NCBI GenBank assembly: GCA_025558095.1
Contig: JAIVFI010000015.1
Span: 62,001-126,000, forward strand
Source: Hyaloraphidium curvatum
Taxonomy: Eukaryota > Monoblepharomycota > Hyaloraphidiomycetes > Hyaloraphidiales > Hyaloraphidiaceae
Direction: 5' to 3'
DNA: 64,000 nucleotides
Of the stretch, positions 9,762 to 19,890 are shown one piece after another. Below the pieces are notes generated by a model, which did not search any database, was not told the origin of the DNA, and was given only the letters and a program-made list of their open reading frames with translations. The translations under genes were made by a program, and so were the position numbers. Position 1 is the stretch's first letter, and each line of letters starts with the position of its first letter.

Positions 9762-11028
9762 ATGCCGCTCTTTTCCGGCCTCCGCGTTGTCGACTGCGCC
9801 TCGTACATCGCCGGTCCCGCGGCGTCGGTGGTCCTTGCCGACCTCGGCGCCGACGTGGTCAAGATTGAACCGCCGGAAGGTGACGCGTATCGCACCTTCA
9901 TCGCGGGCGAAAGATACCACTACGACGTCGGCAACCGCAACAAGCGCAGCCTGTCGGTGGATTTGAAGCACCCCGAGGGCAAGAAGGTGCTGCGCGACCT
10001 GGTGGAGGCGGCGGACGTGTTCGTCACGAACCTGCTGCCCGAGGTGCGGGCGAAGCTGGGGGTGGACTACGAGAGCATCAGGGCGGTCAATCCGAGGATC
10101 ATCTACGCGAGCATGACGGGGTACGGGGAGGTCGGGCCCGAAAAGAACAAAAGCGGGTTCGATGCCACCGCGTGGGTTGCTGGCGAATGTCGGGAGGACG
10201 AAATCTGACATAGCATGCTCCGAAACCCACAGCTACTGGGCCCGCTCCGGCCTCCAGAACCTCGTGCGCCCCGGCCGCGATGCCCCTCCTGCCCCCTCGG
10301 TGATCGCCATGGGCGACCTCCCGAGTTCCGTCTCCCTCTACGCCGCCATCGTCACGGCCCTGTACCGCCGCGAGCGCACCGGGCTTGGCTGCGCCGTACG
10401 CACCTCGCTCCTCGGCAACGGGATCTGGTCCAACTCGACGCAGATCCAGGCCACGTTGGACGGCGTCGGGGTGGACCACATGTTCCCGCCCCCGCCGAGG
10501 GAGGAGCGCGTGTTCCCGCTGGCCATGAACTACCGCTGCGCGTGCGGCAAGTGGATCTTCCTGGCCGTGCTGAACGACAGGCAGGTTCCCGCGCTGTGCA
10601 GGGCGCTGGGGCTGCCGCAGCACGCCGAGGATCCCAAGTGGGCCACGGCGGAGGCGAGGAAGGAGAACCGCGGGGAGGTGATTGGCATCCTCGACAGGGT
10701 GTTTGACACGCGCGCTAGGGAGGAGTGGGCGCCGGCGCTCGAGGCCGCGGGGATCACCTTCTCTCTGGTGGCGACGCTCGAGGACGCCACCACGGACGAG
10801 CAGGCCCGCGCCGCGGGGATCTTTGTCCCCTTCGCGCACGGGCCGGGGGAGGCGGTGGACTCGCCGGTCCACCTCGAAGGGGAAAGCAAGGTGCCGTTCA
10901 GGCGGGCCTCATCTACGGGCGAGGACACGGTGGAAGTGCTGCGCGGACTGGGGTACGGGGAGGCCAAGATCGCGGAGCTGGTGAAGGCGGGGGCGGTGAA
11001 GGACGGGGCGGGCAAGGCGAAGCTGTGA
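9762..11028 (+). CDS. Family III (CaiB/BaiF) CoA-transferase
   Basis: Two exons, 9762-10171 and 10233-11028, with a 61-nt GTGGGT...CAG intron; 401 residues, the normal family length. The start MPLFSGLRVVDCASYIAGPAA is the canonical CaiB opening, followed by DLGADVVKIEPPEGD and NRNKRSLSVDLKHPEG. The intron falls inside the active-site region, and splicing yields SGFDATAYWARSGL, whose Asp is the catalytic carboxylate that forms the glutaryl/aspartyl-CoA anhydride. The C-terminal half carries AYxxV..ALYRRERTG and the typical PALCRALGLP segment. Transfers CoA between organic acids; the acid pair cannot be predicted. No clear targeting peptide. Convergent with the MYND gene downstream. Confidence 0.92.
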
Positions 11029-11221
11029 TGGAGCGGTTTGAAAGGGGCTCATTTGGAGGTATGGCGAGTACGCAACGTGGAATGCTGGAAACTTCGGCTC
11101 TTTACACATCTCTTCGAATCGCGTCCGGTAGCCCGTTTGCGGCCGATCGCCCACGCTCCTGAGCAGGTGACGTCACCAGTTCATGGCCACCAATCCGCCC
11201 AGGATGCCTCCAGTCGATAGC

Positions 11222-12181
11222 TCACTTGCCCGGCGCAGGATCGGTACGGGGCACGCAAACCTTCTTGTGCGCCGGCCAGTCCCTGCGCTGGCACGCCTCG
11301 GAGCAGTACGTGGCGGCCTTGCAGCGCGAGCACCGACGGAAGCGTTCCACGCCCGGCTCCAAGGCTCGAACGCCGCAGTTTGCCCAGCAGCGGCGGAGCA
11401 TCGTGTAAGCTTTGTCCTCACTCGCCGCGTTCATGCGCTTGGAAAGCGCCCTGCACCGCCTTTCGATCTCGGTTCGCACGGGTTGCACATCGGGAAGAAG
11501 TCCGTGCAGAAGGTCCAGGGCCATGTTTCGGTGCCGAAGGAGTATAGGAAGTAGAATCCAGCAGATACCCCTCCGCACACGATGCAGGCGAGGTCGGCGG
11601 TGAAGAAGCGAGCGAAGCCTTCGAAGAGGGCGAGCTGCGAGGCCGGCTCGAACGCAGCGAGCGTGCTTCGCGTTTCGAGGTCCACGAGATCTCCCGACAG
11701 CTGCATCTGGCGTAGGACGTGCTTGTCTGCGAAGCTCGGGTCCATGCCTTCGGGAAAGGAGGTGCAGAGGCGGAGATCCAAGTCGAGGGGTGCCATTTCG
11801 AGCCTCCGCAGGGGCAACCCGAAAGTTTCGGACGTCTTGACGTTGAGAAAAAGGTTCGCAGCATGAAGGCAGGTCTCGCTGTTGCAGACGGGCACCACCA
11901 TGACGCCGAAAGGAACCTCGTCGTCCTCGTTCTCGAAGCGCACGGCCATCGGCAGCTGTGTCGGACGTGGTTGCCGGCACGAGTGGCATTTTTTCATGAG
12001 CCTGGATGCCTCTCGTTGGGCGAGGGTGGGCCACTCCGGACTTGGCGTACGACCCCTCCCTTGCCTTGCGCGCGTCCGCGTCCCGAGCCGCGCCGGCAAG
12101 CAGCGGAAGGCGGCCGACCTCGTAAAGCGGCTTTTCTGCCGTGCCGTCGTGTATCAGAATGCCGATGGAAACGGTCTCCAT
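11222..12181 (-). CDS. MYND-type zinc-finger protein 1
   Basis: Model: exons 12181-12054, 12001-11457 and 11409-11222, 286 residues. The first intron (52 nt, GTCGTA...CCAG) is well supported; the second (47 nt, donor GTGCAG) is the only in-phase GT-AG choice found and is tentative, since a one-base indel near 11470 would explain the frame change equally well. All eight MYND ligands are present at the C-terminus (C-x2-C-x11-C-x2-C-x4-YC-x3-C-x7-H-x3-C; ending DWPAHKKVC). MYND fingers bind proline-rich partners. Upstream, a CHSC pair and a 150-residue region match no family I know. A second MYND gene sits at 38065-39465, but outside the finger I see no clear similarity. Confidence 0.7.
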   Translation of the reverse strand: METVSIGILIHDGTAEKPLYEVGRLPLLAGAARDADARKAREGSYAKSGVAHPRPTRGIQAHEKMPLVPATTSDTAADGRALRERGRRGSFRRHGGARLQQRDLPSCCEPFSQRQDVRNFRVAPAEARNGTPRLGSPPLHLLSRRHGPELRRQARPTPDAAVGRSRGPRNAKHARCVRAGLAARPLRRLRSLLHRRPRLHRVRRGICWILLPILLRHRNMALDLLHGLLPDVQPVRTEIERRCRALSKRMNAASEDKAYTMLRRCWANCGVRALEPGVERFRRCSRCKAATYCSEACQRRDWPAHKKVCVPRTDPAPGK

Positions 12182-12438
12182 TGCGCCGGAAAGGGGACGA
12201 TGAAGCGACGAGCGCGACAACCGATGACGTGGCCCAAATGAGACCAGCGATTCGACGAGGCATCTCAAAACCTCTCTCCCATTCTCGAGACTATGCGCGA
12301 AATACGAGTGGTCCACAAAGCACAGCTCACCAGCCTCTTCGCATTCGGATTGGCGTCCGCCATTCGCGAACCGCTGGAGGCTCTGTCACGCCCTCGACCA
12401 CCGAGTTCCTTGTAGCTTCAAGGCCGCCGCAGAGAGAG

Positions 12439-13137
12439 CTATCGTCCATCCCCCGGCGCGAGCTCGTCCACGATCGCCTGGAGCAGCGACATCGAAGCAT
12501 ACTCGTGGAAAAAGCGCGGCACAGCGTGGGCCATCGGTAGCGCGTCCCCCTTGGTCACGTCCTTCGCGTTCCACATCAGCGTCTCGGTCGAAAGCGTAAT
12601 ATTCCCGTCCCCCGCGTCCCTGATTCCGTACGTCAGGCACCCCGCGATTGCCCCGCCGTCACCAAAGGTGACCTCGGCCTTCGAGCCGTCCTCGGCCCGC
12701 GACGCCACCTTGTATATCTTGAGGATCGTGTCCCCGACCTCCATTCCCAAAGCCCTGACCTCCCCGGGAGTGGCAGCACCCAAAATCTCCGGCGGTTCGT
12801 TGCGGAACATGAACCGGAACATGCGGCCCTGCGGCAGGTCCACGAAGCCGGCCATCCCCGCGCGCATGACCCGCGACATCAGCTCGAAGCGGGGCACGTC
12901 GGGGAGCCGCGACGCCGGCACGCGGATTTCGTAGCCGTCGGAGAACACGCGGGCCGAGGGTTCGGAGGCGGCGGCGGGCACCGATGCGGGGCCGGGCGAG
13001 GCGGGGCCGATGGAGAAGCCGCGGTGCGCGACCGAGGCGGAGAGGCGGGAGAGGCGGAGGCGCATGTACGCGTACCCGCCGACGAGCGAGGCGGCGGTGG
13101 CGCCCGCGGCGAGGAGGAGGGCTGTCCGGGCGGACAT
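12439..13137 (-). CDS. Membrane-anchored protein of unknown function
   Basis: 232 residues, ATG at 13137 chosen because it opens directly on a hydrophobic anchor (ARTALLLAAGATAASLVGGY) followed by basic residues; the frame is also open upstream without a convincing start. The body is a mixed alpha/beta domain with motifs such as ELMSRVMRAGMAGFVDLPQG, MEVGDTILKIYKV and TLSTETLMWNAKDV. I do not recognise it. Likely a single-pass protein of the ER or mitochondria; that is inference from the anchor only. Confidence 0.7.
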   Translation of the reverse strand: MSARTALLLAAGATAASLVGGYAYMRLRLSRLSASVAHRGFSIGPASPGPASVPAAASEPSARVFSDGYEIRVPASRLPDVPRFELMSRVMRAGMAGFVDLPQGRMFRFMFRNEPPEILGAATPGEVRALGMEVGDTILKIYKVASRAEDGSKAEVTFGDGGAIAGCLTYGIRDAGDGNITLSTETLMWNAKDVTKGDALPMAHAVPRFFHEYASMSLLQAIVDELAPGDGR

Positions 13138-13998
13138 TGCGTTGTGACTCGTCGGGTCGGGTGGCGGCGGGGACGCTCGACCGGCCAGTAGTAGTGGCGG
13201 TTCTTCCGCCTGCCAATCGACGACGGAGCCCATAAGAGTGCAAGCAAAGCTGCTGGTTGGTGAAAGTTGATAGAAGAGCAAAAATGGTCGCCTGATACCC
13301 TTTCTCCCTCCGCGAGCTCGCTATCCGCGCGGCCTTTCTGGCTTCGCCCATGCTGCCCGGAAGCCACAGCACCCCATTTGCGGCGTCGCTCGAACGCGCT
13401 GGCGTGCCATCCCTCGCACACGATGGGCTGCGGGCGCCCAGCGGCCTGGACGAACGTTCGTCGGTCGCGTAGCTGGCGGTGAACTGGTGATTCGTGGCCC
13501 AAGTTGGTCCCGCCTGACCCCGGCAGCAATCTGTGACGGCATCCCCGACCCGCAACCCTCCACGACGTGGCAGGACGGGCTTGGTTGCACTGGTAGACTT
13601 ATGGCAACGCCGACGCGTCGTCTGGACGGTCGGCCACCGCCACGTTGTTTTGGTGGCGCTTATCTCTCGCGACGTGGCCGGTAAGCAGGTGGCGTGGAGG
13701 AGGCGCGGCCGGACGGGGCGGAAAAGTATGAACCGACGAAGCGCAATCAAACTCTTCCTCCGCCGCGGCAGCCGAGCGCGCCGGCCCGGCTTGCGTCGAG
13801 GTCCCGTTCGGGCCAGACCCGGAAACCGGGCGCAGCACGCCAGGCGGCGCGAGGACACCCTTGTTCCCGAGAAAACGCCACCGCAAACCCCCTGTCTTTC
13901 CCCCGTCGCCGGCCCCTCCCGCCGCCGAATTCCACTCCCCCGCACCGCCGCTTTCACCCCGCGGCCCGGCAACCCCGGCCGTCGCCGCCGGCAGAAGG
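13138..13998. other. Intergenic region, divergent
   Basis: 861 bp between the start of the minus-strand anchored protein and the desaturase start. Several open frames cross it but none looks protein-like or continues a neighbour by splicing. One ACGCGT lies at 13613-13618. No RNA gene seen. Confidence 0.4.
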
Positions 13999-15092
13999 AT
14001 GAACCGCACCGACCCCCACCACGCCCGGCGCTCGCGCCTCCTCGCCGAGCACCCCGGGATCAAATTCCTGGAAGGCCACGACGTGCGCACGGCGTGGTAT
14101 GTGGCGGCGCTGCTCGCCTGCTCGGCGGCCATGTGCCTCGCGGCGCACCGGTCCTGGGCCCTGGCCGTCGCGCTGGGCGTCACCGTCGGGCCGTACGTGG
14201 ACGCCGGGATCCTGGCCGCCATCCACGAGCTGTCGCACAATCTGTGCACGGGGAGCATTGCAAAGGACCGGCTGCTCGGGATGCTGGTCAACCTGCCGAT
14301 GCTGGTGCCGATTTCCGAGGTCTTCAGGCAGCACCACGCGGCGCACCATCTCAACCTCGGCCATCCGGTGCTGGACGTCGACACCCCTTTGCAGGTATGT
14401 ATTTCATGCTGGCGGTCCCTAGCGTTTGCTCACCCGGCGGCCCGCATGTGCAGTGGGAGATCGACCTCGTCGGCACATCCCGCCTCCGCAAAGCCCTCTG
14501 GCTCCTCCTCAACATGCTCATCCTCCCTCTCCGGAGCCTCTCTAAGCTCCCCGTCCGCTGGAACCGCTTCGTCCTCCTGAACTTCGCCACCTCCCTCTCC
14601 TGCCTCGCGATCTGCCTCTACTTCTCCCCCCGCGCGGCCACATGCCTCCTCCTCTCCCTCTTCTTCTCGCAGGGCGCGCACCCTGCCAACGCGCGCCAGC
14701 TGCAGGAGCACCTCTGGGACGGCCTGCCCTCGCGCGCCGTGGACGCACAGGGGGGTGCGGTGGCCACGTACAGCTACTACGGAACCTGGAACGCCTTCTT
14801 TCTCAACGTGGGATACCACCGGGAGCACCACGATTGCGCGAGGGTGCCGTGGACCAGGCTGCCCGAGCTGAAGAGGATGGGAGGGGAGGCGCACTACCCC
14901 GCGTCGGGCGGGCACGAGGGGAGGGGGTGGGGGGACCTGGCCAACTTCGTGTTCAACCGGGAGGTGGGGCTGGGCAACTTTTTCAACGCCGAGAGGGGGA
15001 AGGAAAGGGCCAGGACGGTGCGGGCATCGAAGGGCGCGGGGAGGGCGAGGAGCCCGGCGGCGATCGTGTCGGGCCGGGCGAAGGAGCAGTGA
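13999..15092 (+). CDS. Sphingolipid delta-4 desaturase (DES1/DEGS family)
   Basis: Exons 13999-14394 and 14454-15092, intron 59 nt with a GTATGT donor; 344 residues (human DEGS1 is 323). All three di-iron histidine boxes are present: HELSH at 76-80, HHAAHH at 112-117 and HREHH at 254-258. Family signatures include IKFLEGHD near residue 21, VLDVDTPLQ across the splice site, GAHPANARQLQEHLW and TYSYYGTWNAFFLNVGYHREHHD, the hallmark of the dihydroceramide desaturases. Introduces the 4,5-trans double bond of ceramide at the ER membrane; hydrophobic segments at about 33-70, 145-160 and 170-205. The tail is lysine/arginine-rich and longer than usual. Confidence 0.9.
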
Positions 15093-15395
15093 TTCCCTGC
15101 AATTCTACAACATGCAGACATCTAGAGAGAAGAAACTGGGGACTGGATGGTCGGCGATAGATGACTATAGATGGCGACTGCGGAGATCGTTCGTTCAGGA
15201 GCCATGTCCTACATTGCACGCCCTACAAGTACAAGCAATCCGCACAGCATTCCGGAGCAGGCCAAGAAGAAGTCAGAACGAGCTGAAGTCAGAGACCAAG
15301 AGTCCAATCGGATCCACAGATGCGAGAGTTTCAGGTAGCAGGTGGGTTCTCGGGGCGCGTTGCTCGCCGCAAGAGTCTTACGCGGCGCCGTCCCG
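15093..15395. other. Convergent 3' intergenic region
   Basis: 303 bp between the stop codons of the desaturase and of the minus-strand kinase. Nothing but presumptive 3' UTRs seen. Confidence 0.4.
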
Positions 15396-16551
15396 TCAGC
15401 ACGTCACGCCCGGTGCGCATTTGAGTTCCCCGGTGGACTCGTCAAAGACGACCAGCGTCCCCGTCGAATCGTCCGGGTCCTCCCAGGGCAGAGGGGCCAG
15501 GAAGGGGTGCAGCAGCGCCTCGTCGGCGGGCATGCGCTCGCGCGGGTTGTTGCGGAGCAGGCGCGAGACAAAGTCCAGGAACTTGGGGGAGGCCTGCGGG
15601 TATTTCGGGAAGGCGAAGGATCCCCTGCCGATCCGCGCGTAGAGCTGGAGGAAGTCGGTGCAGTCTTCGAAGGGCGTGCGGCCGAAGAAGAGCTCGTAGG
15701 CGACGATGCCCGCCGAGTAGGAGTCCACGCGGTGGTCGTAGATTTCGCCGCGGACAAGCTCCGGGGCGAGGTAGAAGGGCGTGCCGATGACAGTGCGCAG
15801 GCCAAAGGTTGAAGAAGCAACGTGGGAACCAGTGAAGTCGGCGAGGAAGACGGAGGATGGGTCGGCGAAGGAGCGGAGGAGGACATTTGGCGGCTTGACG
15901 TCGCGGTGAACGATGCCGTGCGAGTGCAGGTAGGCGAGGGCGCTGAAGATGCGCTCGGAGATGGTGCGGACCGTGTAGTCTGGGAGCAGGCCTCCTCGGG
16001 AAGCCAGGAAGGCGTGGAGGTCCTGGCGAGCCCGAAAAACGGTCAGAATGGGTGCAATGCAAAAGAAGAGATCCACTCACCCCCTCGCCCAGCTCCAGCA
16101 CGGTGTAGATCTTGGTGGAAGTTTCGAAGTACTCGAACATCCGGCACACGGAGGGGTGGCTCAGGGCCGCGATGGCCTTGAACCGGTCGCGAAGGGTCTT
16201 TGCCTGCCTCTGCCTCTCCAGCAGCACGTGCTCCGTGTCCTGTCTGTCGACTCCGGGGCCGAGGGCCGGCACCGGGCGGGCGACGACCTTGACGGCCACC
16301 AGCGCGCCGGTGTCGAGGTCCACGGCCGCCTTGACCTTCGCCTCGGAGCCGCGGCCGACCGTGCGGACCGCCCTCAGGCGGCGCCGGCGCGCCCTGCCGT
16401 GTGCGAATGCGGCGGCGATTTCGGCGAGCGCGTCGGCGGACGCGGTCGACGACGCGGCCGACGACGCGCGCGGGCGGCCCCCCGCGACCGGCGAGCCCTC
16501 CGGGGACGCGCAGTCCGTCGCCGAGGCGTCGTCCGGAATCGCGGGCAACAT
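15396..16551 (-). CDS. Serine/threonine kinase with DFTG in place of DFG (paralogue 1)
   Basis: Exons 16551-16081 and 16022-15396, 58-nt GTGAGT intron; 365 residues. Kinase landmarks in order: glycine loop GRGSEAKV (67-74), VAVK lysine at 88, a LELGEG hinge formed across the splice, HRDVKPPN at 196-203, DFTG at 219-222, GTPFYLAPEL, and D-S-Y-S-A-G in subdomain IX. The DFG glycine is replaced by Thr, with Gly one place later. Overall CAMK-like. The gene at 51686-53070 has the same layout, DFAG at this site and a similar C-terminal tail (a short strand after the kinase fold), so they form a small family. Ala/Ser-rich N-terminus of about 55 residues. Lys, HRD Asp and DFx Asp are kept, so activity is plausible. 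Confidence 0.85.
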
Positions 16552-17383
16552 TGCTCGTCGGATATGCCAATAGCCGATCGCAAGTTCACTGGGGGGCAGC
16601 ACAGGGCCGTTTCCGAACCGGCTGAACGAAAGAAGGGGAGATTGACCCGCCCTGCCGCCCCGGGAGCATCCCGGGTAGCGTCCATGCAGGGAGCAAGTGG
16701 ATCATGGTAAAAGAGTGCTTTTGCCCCAAAATGGCTGCCTGTAGCCGGGCGCTCTCTCCTTTGGAAGGCGGTCGAAGCACAGCCGCGGGCCTGGACCCCC
16801 GGCCCCCTCAGATCCCCAGCTACCATACGGCCACCCGCCACACCCCCTTGGGCACAAATGGGGACAAGGATGTGCTTTGATTTGAGTACGGAGAGCCTAT
16901 TCCGCCCCGCGCCCGTGAGGAGCGGCTCCGGGAGCCTTCACAGTACGACCTTACTTGCAACCCGCCCGAGATCCCTTTGCGACCGGCCATTCGGCCGGCC
17001 CGATCTCCACCAACCGCAACGATCCGGGCGACCCCAGTAGGACAACGACCACCCTGCACCTTTCTCGACTCCGCAGCGCGCGGCGGACGCGCGCCGTGCA
17101 TCTGTCGTTGGCAATGGCGCCCCGATTGTCTCCCGCTCGCTGTCCCTCGACGGCCCCGCCGTCCCTTTCGGGCCAAAGGGACTTCAAGGACACCCATCTT
17201 GAGGAAGCCCAGAGCGTAGGGACGCAAGCTGCCCAGACTCGGTCCTGGTCCCCGATGGCCGGACGGAAGGGGTTGCGGCGGCTGATCGCCGAGGCAGGCA
17301 TGTCCGATTCGGCCCCAGGCCGCCTTTACAGCACCAGTTGCGCAGATCGACCCCCCCGATCCCGTCCACGGCATCCTCAATCA
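16552..17383. other. Intergenic region
   Basis: 832 bp upstream of the minus-strand kinase and downstream of the minus-strand fringe-type enzyme. Open frames here are antisense extensions without protein-like composition. No RNA gene or repeat recognised. Confidence 0.4.
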
Positions 17384-19798
17384 TCACCCGTAGGCCCCCA
17401 CCGTCCTCTTCCACCCGCACCTGCTTCCCCCACCCCCGCCCCCCACCGCGGCATACACCTTGCCCGCCCCCTCTGCGATCCCGCTCCAGTGGCCCCCCGC
17501 CTTCCCGATCTCCGCCTCCGCGAAACCCGATTTGAGCCTGCACACGCCCTTGGGGTCCGTGCACCACATCGTGCACGGCCCAAAGACGGGCTCCTCGTGC
17601 GGCGGGTTCATGGGCTTGGCCGTGCGGCCTCCGAACGCGGGGACGGGGCGGGAGAGGTCCAGCCGGGCGGGGGTGGAAAGGGCGGCGCAGGCGCGGAGGC
17701 AGGCGAGCGCGCGGGCGGCGTCCAGGGCCGCGCGCTTGGCGTGGCGGTCTGCCGGATCGAAGCCCGACGGAAAGTGCGCCGTGAGATTGTCGTGCGCGCG
17801 GGCGGGAAGCCAGTCCGGGCGGGAGGCCAGCGCCCCCCGGAGCTGCTCCAGCAGCTCGTCGTCGTAGACCGCCGGCGGCGAGTCCTCGGGGTGCGCCGAG
17901 AGCTCCAGGATGTCGTGGCCGCCGCGGTTGGTGTCCTTCTCCAGCGCCCCCTCGACCTCGGCGAGGCCCGTGGCGTTGGCCAGGGGAGGCCACAGGTCCG
18001 CGTTGACCACCACGCCCGCCGACTCGCGGTTGCCGAGCACGCCTGCAAAGTACCCGTGCAGCTCCGGGGTCAGGTGGTGGTACGACAGCACCGGATCGCA
18101 CGCGCGGCCGAACCCGTGCCACGCCGAATGCACGTCGATGTGCAGCCTCGCGCGCAGGTCGGCCGTGGTCTCCTGCCGGATGTTGGCCTCGTAGAGCCAC
18201 AGCGCCGTCTTTGCGTCCCCCCACTTGCACTCCATGGCGCGCTGCACCCCCGCCCGTCCGAACGGCAGCGCGCGGAGCAGCGCCGCGCGGTTGACGTAGA
18301 TCCCCGCGCCGCCCTGCGAGAACAGCAGGGGTGCGTCGTCCCCGGGCCTGGGCTCCCAGCTGCACCCCTGGAACCCGAACCCGCGACCGAGGTAGTGCGG
18401 CTTGCCGTCGGTGTGGAACCGCGCCATGTGCCGCGAGGTGCTGTCCAGCATCGGGAACGCGTCGTCGTCCACCATGACGTACCACGAGGCGTTGGGAAAG
18501 CGGTTGAAGAGCTCCGCGTAGCCGGGGATGTTCTTCCACGTGTCGGCCGCGCGGCCGGACAGGGTGCCGCCCTCGCCCCGCTTCCTGAGGCGGCGCCGGC
18601 GCTCGCCGCCCCTGCGGAGCCGCGCGCGGGCGGCCATCGCCTCCTCCCGCTGCTTGACGTACTTGGGCGCCAGCATCGCAAACCGCTCCTCGGCTTCCTT
18701 CTTCAGCCCGGCGAGCACACCCGGATCGTACGCATCCTCGTGCAGGACCCTGATCTCCGACGGCGGCCAGCTGTCGTTGGGCGGGAACAGCCTCCCCACG
18801 ACGTCGTACGCGCGCCACAGCCGCCCCCCCGTGCGGATGGTAAAGTCCTTGATCCCCGTGCCCGTGAGCGCCAGCCCCTCGGGCTGGTCCGCGAACTCGG
18901 CCTCGTACCCGGGCGCCACCTCGGAGAGGTTCAGGTCGCCGGTGTGGTCCGTGAAGAGGAGCACGTTGCAGAGGTCCCCGGCGTAGGTGTTGAGCACGGG
19001 GGGCAGGCGCCGGCGGGCGACGTAGCGGCCGGTTTTGATGGCCAGGGCGAGGGCGGGGAAGAGGCAGTTCGGATTCGGGGGGGAGGGTTCCTCCGCGACA
19101 GAAGGAGGAGGAGGAGGTGATAGTGGTGCAGGAGGTTGAGATGGAGGATGAGAGGGGGGGCCAGCTTCGTCGTCGGCCGCCTTCGAGGGCGAGGAGTCTT
19201 CCTTGGCCGGTGCCGGTCCACTCGGTTCCTCCTCCTTCCCAGCTCCTTCGGTCTCTCCTGATATCTCCGCAGGATCCTCCTTGAGTCCTTTCCCGTCCAC
19301 GTCGGGATCAACCCCCGCCCTCCCGTCCGCCGGCTGGTCCGCCACCGGCTTCGCGTCGATAGGCTCCGCGTCCGGGGGCGGCCCCGAGGGAACTTCCGGC
19401 GACTTCGGCTCCCACCCCTCGACCTTTGGCTTCCCCTCGAACGAAATCGACGCGTCTATCGCGCGCTGTCCCGGCTGAATCGCCGGAACCGCGGCGGACC
19501 CGTCCCCGTCCTTCCCGAACTGTTCCGAAAACGCCTTCCCGGCCCCGTCGTCCCCGACTTTGCCCGGGCCGACGGCCTCCAAAACCGCCTTTGTCCGCGA
19601 CTGCGCGAGATCCAGCTTGGCCGCCGCTGAATCTCCCTTTTCCGCGGCGCGGGCCGCGTCCGCGGTCCCGTCGCCGCCTTCCGGTGCCGGCCACGGTGGG
19701 CGCCACCACGCCGCGAGCAGGAAAAGGCACGCAGCGAGGCCGACAACCAGTCGCCGCGCGGCCCGGAAAGGCCGGGCGCGGGCAGCGGGCGGCGCCAT
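17384..19798 (-). CDS. Fringe-type glycosyltransferase (DUF604/GT31-like), type II membrane protein
   Basis: Single exon, 804 residues, ATG at 19798. A basic start and hydrophobic segment (RLVVGLAACLFLLAAWW) form a signal anchor, followed by a stem of about 200 residues that is low-complexity and rich in P, A, E, D, K. The catalytic part begins near residue 245. Key features: the WYVMVDDDAFPML metal-binding motif, HYLGRGFGFQGC, FSQGGAGIYVNRAALLRAL and CKWGDAKTALWL, the diagnostic order of the fungal/plant fringe-like DUF604 proteins. Acts in the Golgi lumen; family members use UDP-sugars, here unspecified. The C-terminus has a Cys-containing extension (PCTMWCTDPKGVC). Confidence 0.88.
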   Translation of the reverse strand: MAPPAARARPFRAARRLVVGLAACLFLLAAWWRPPWPAPEGGDGTADAARAAEKGDSAAAKLDLAQSRTKAVLEAVGPGKVGDDGAGKAFSEQFGKDGDGSAAVPAIQPGQRAIDASISFEGKPKVEGWEPKSPEVPSGPPPDAEPIDAKPVADQPADGRAGVDPDVDGKGLKEDPAEISGETEGAGKEEEPSGPAPAKEDSSPSKAADDEAGPPSHPPSQPPAPLSPPPPPSVAEEPSPPNPNCLFPALALAIKTGRYVARRRLPPVLNTYAGDLCNVLLFTDHTGDLNLSEVAPGYEAEFADQPEGLALTGTGIKDFTIRTGGRLWRAYDVVGRLFPPNDSWPPSEIRVLHEDAYDPGVLAGLKKEAEERFAMLAPKYVKQREEAMAARARLRRGGERRRRLRKRGEGGTLSGRAADTWKNIPGYAELFNRFPNASWYVMVDDDAFPMLDSTSRHMARFHTDGKPHYLGRGFGFQGCSWEPRPGDDAPLLFSQGGAGIYVNRAALLRALPFGRAGVQRAMECKWGDAKTALWLYEANIRQETTADLRARLHIDVHSAWHGFGRACDPVLSYHHLTPELHGYFAGVLGNRESAGVVVNADLWPPLANATGLAEVEGALEKDTNRGGHDILELSAHPEDSPPAVYDDELLEQLRGALASRPDWLPARAHDNLTAHFPSGFDPADRHAKRAALDAARALACLRACAALSTPARLDLSRPVPAFGGRTAKPMNPPHEEPVFGPCTMWCTDPKGVCRLKSGFAEAEIGKAGGHWSGIAEGAGKVYAAVGGGGGGSRCGWKRTVGAYG

Positions 19799-19890
19799 TG
19801 TGTGGACTCAGCCGGCGGCAACGCCCAGCGATCCTCAGGAGAGCTTTGCCATCTTCCTACATCTGCCCATCTGCACAAACCAGATCCACG

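Noticed and set aside
16955-19120. A 721-codon open frame on the plus strand
   Set aside because: It lies antisense to the fringe-type enzyme and reads as a mirror of its codons (Arg/Pro/Ala strings). GC-rich DNA gives long antisense frames.
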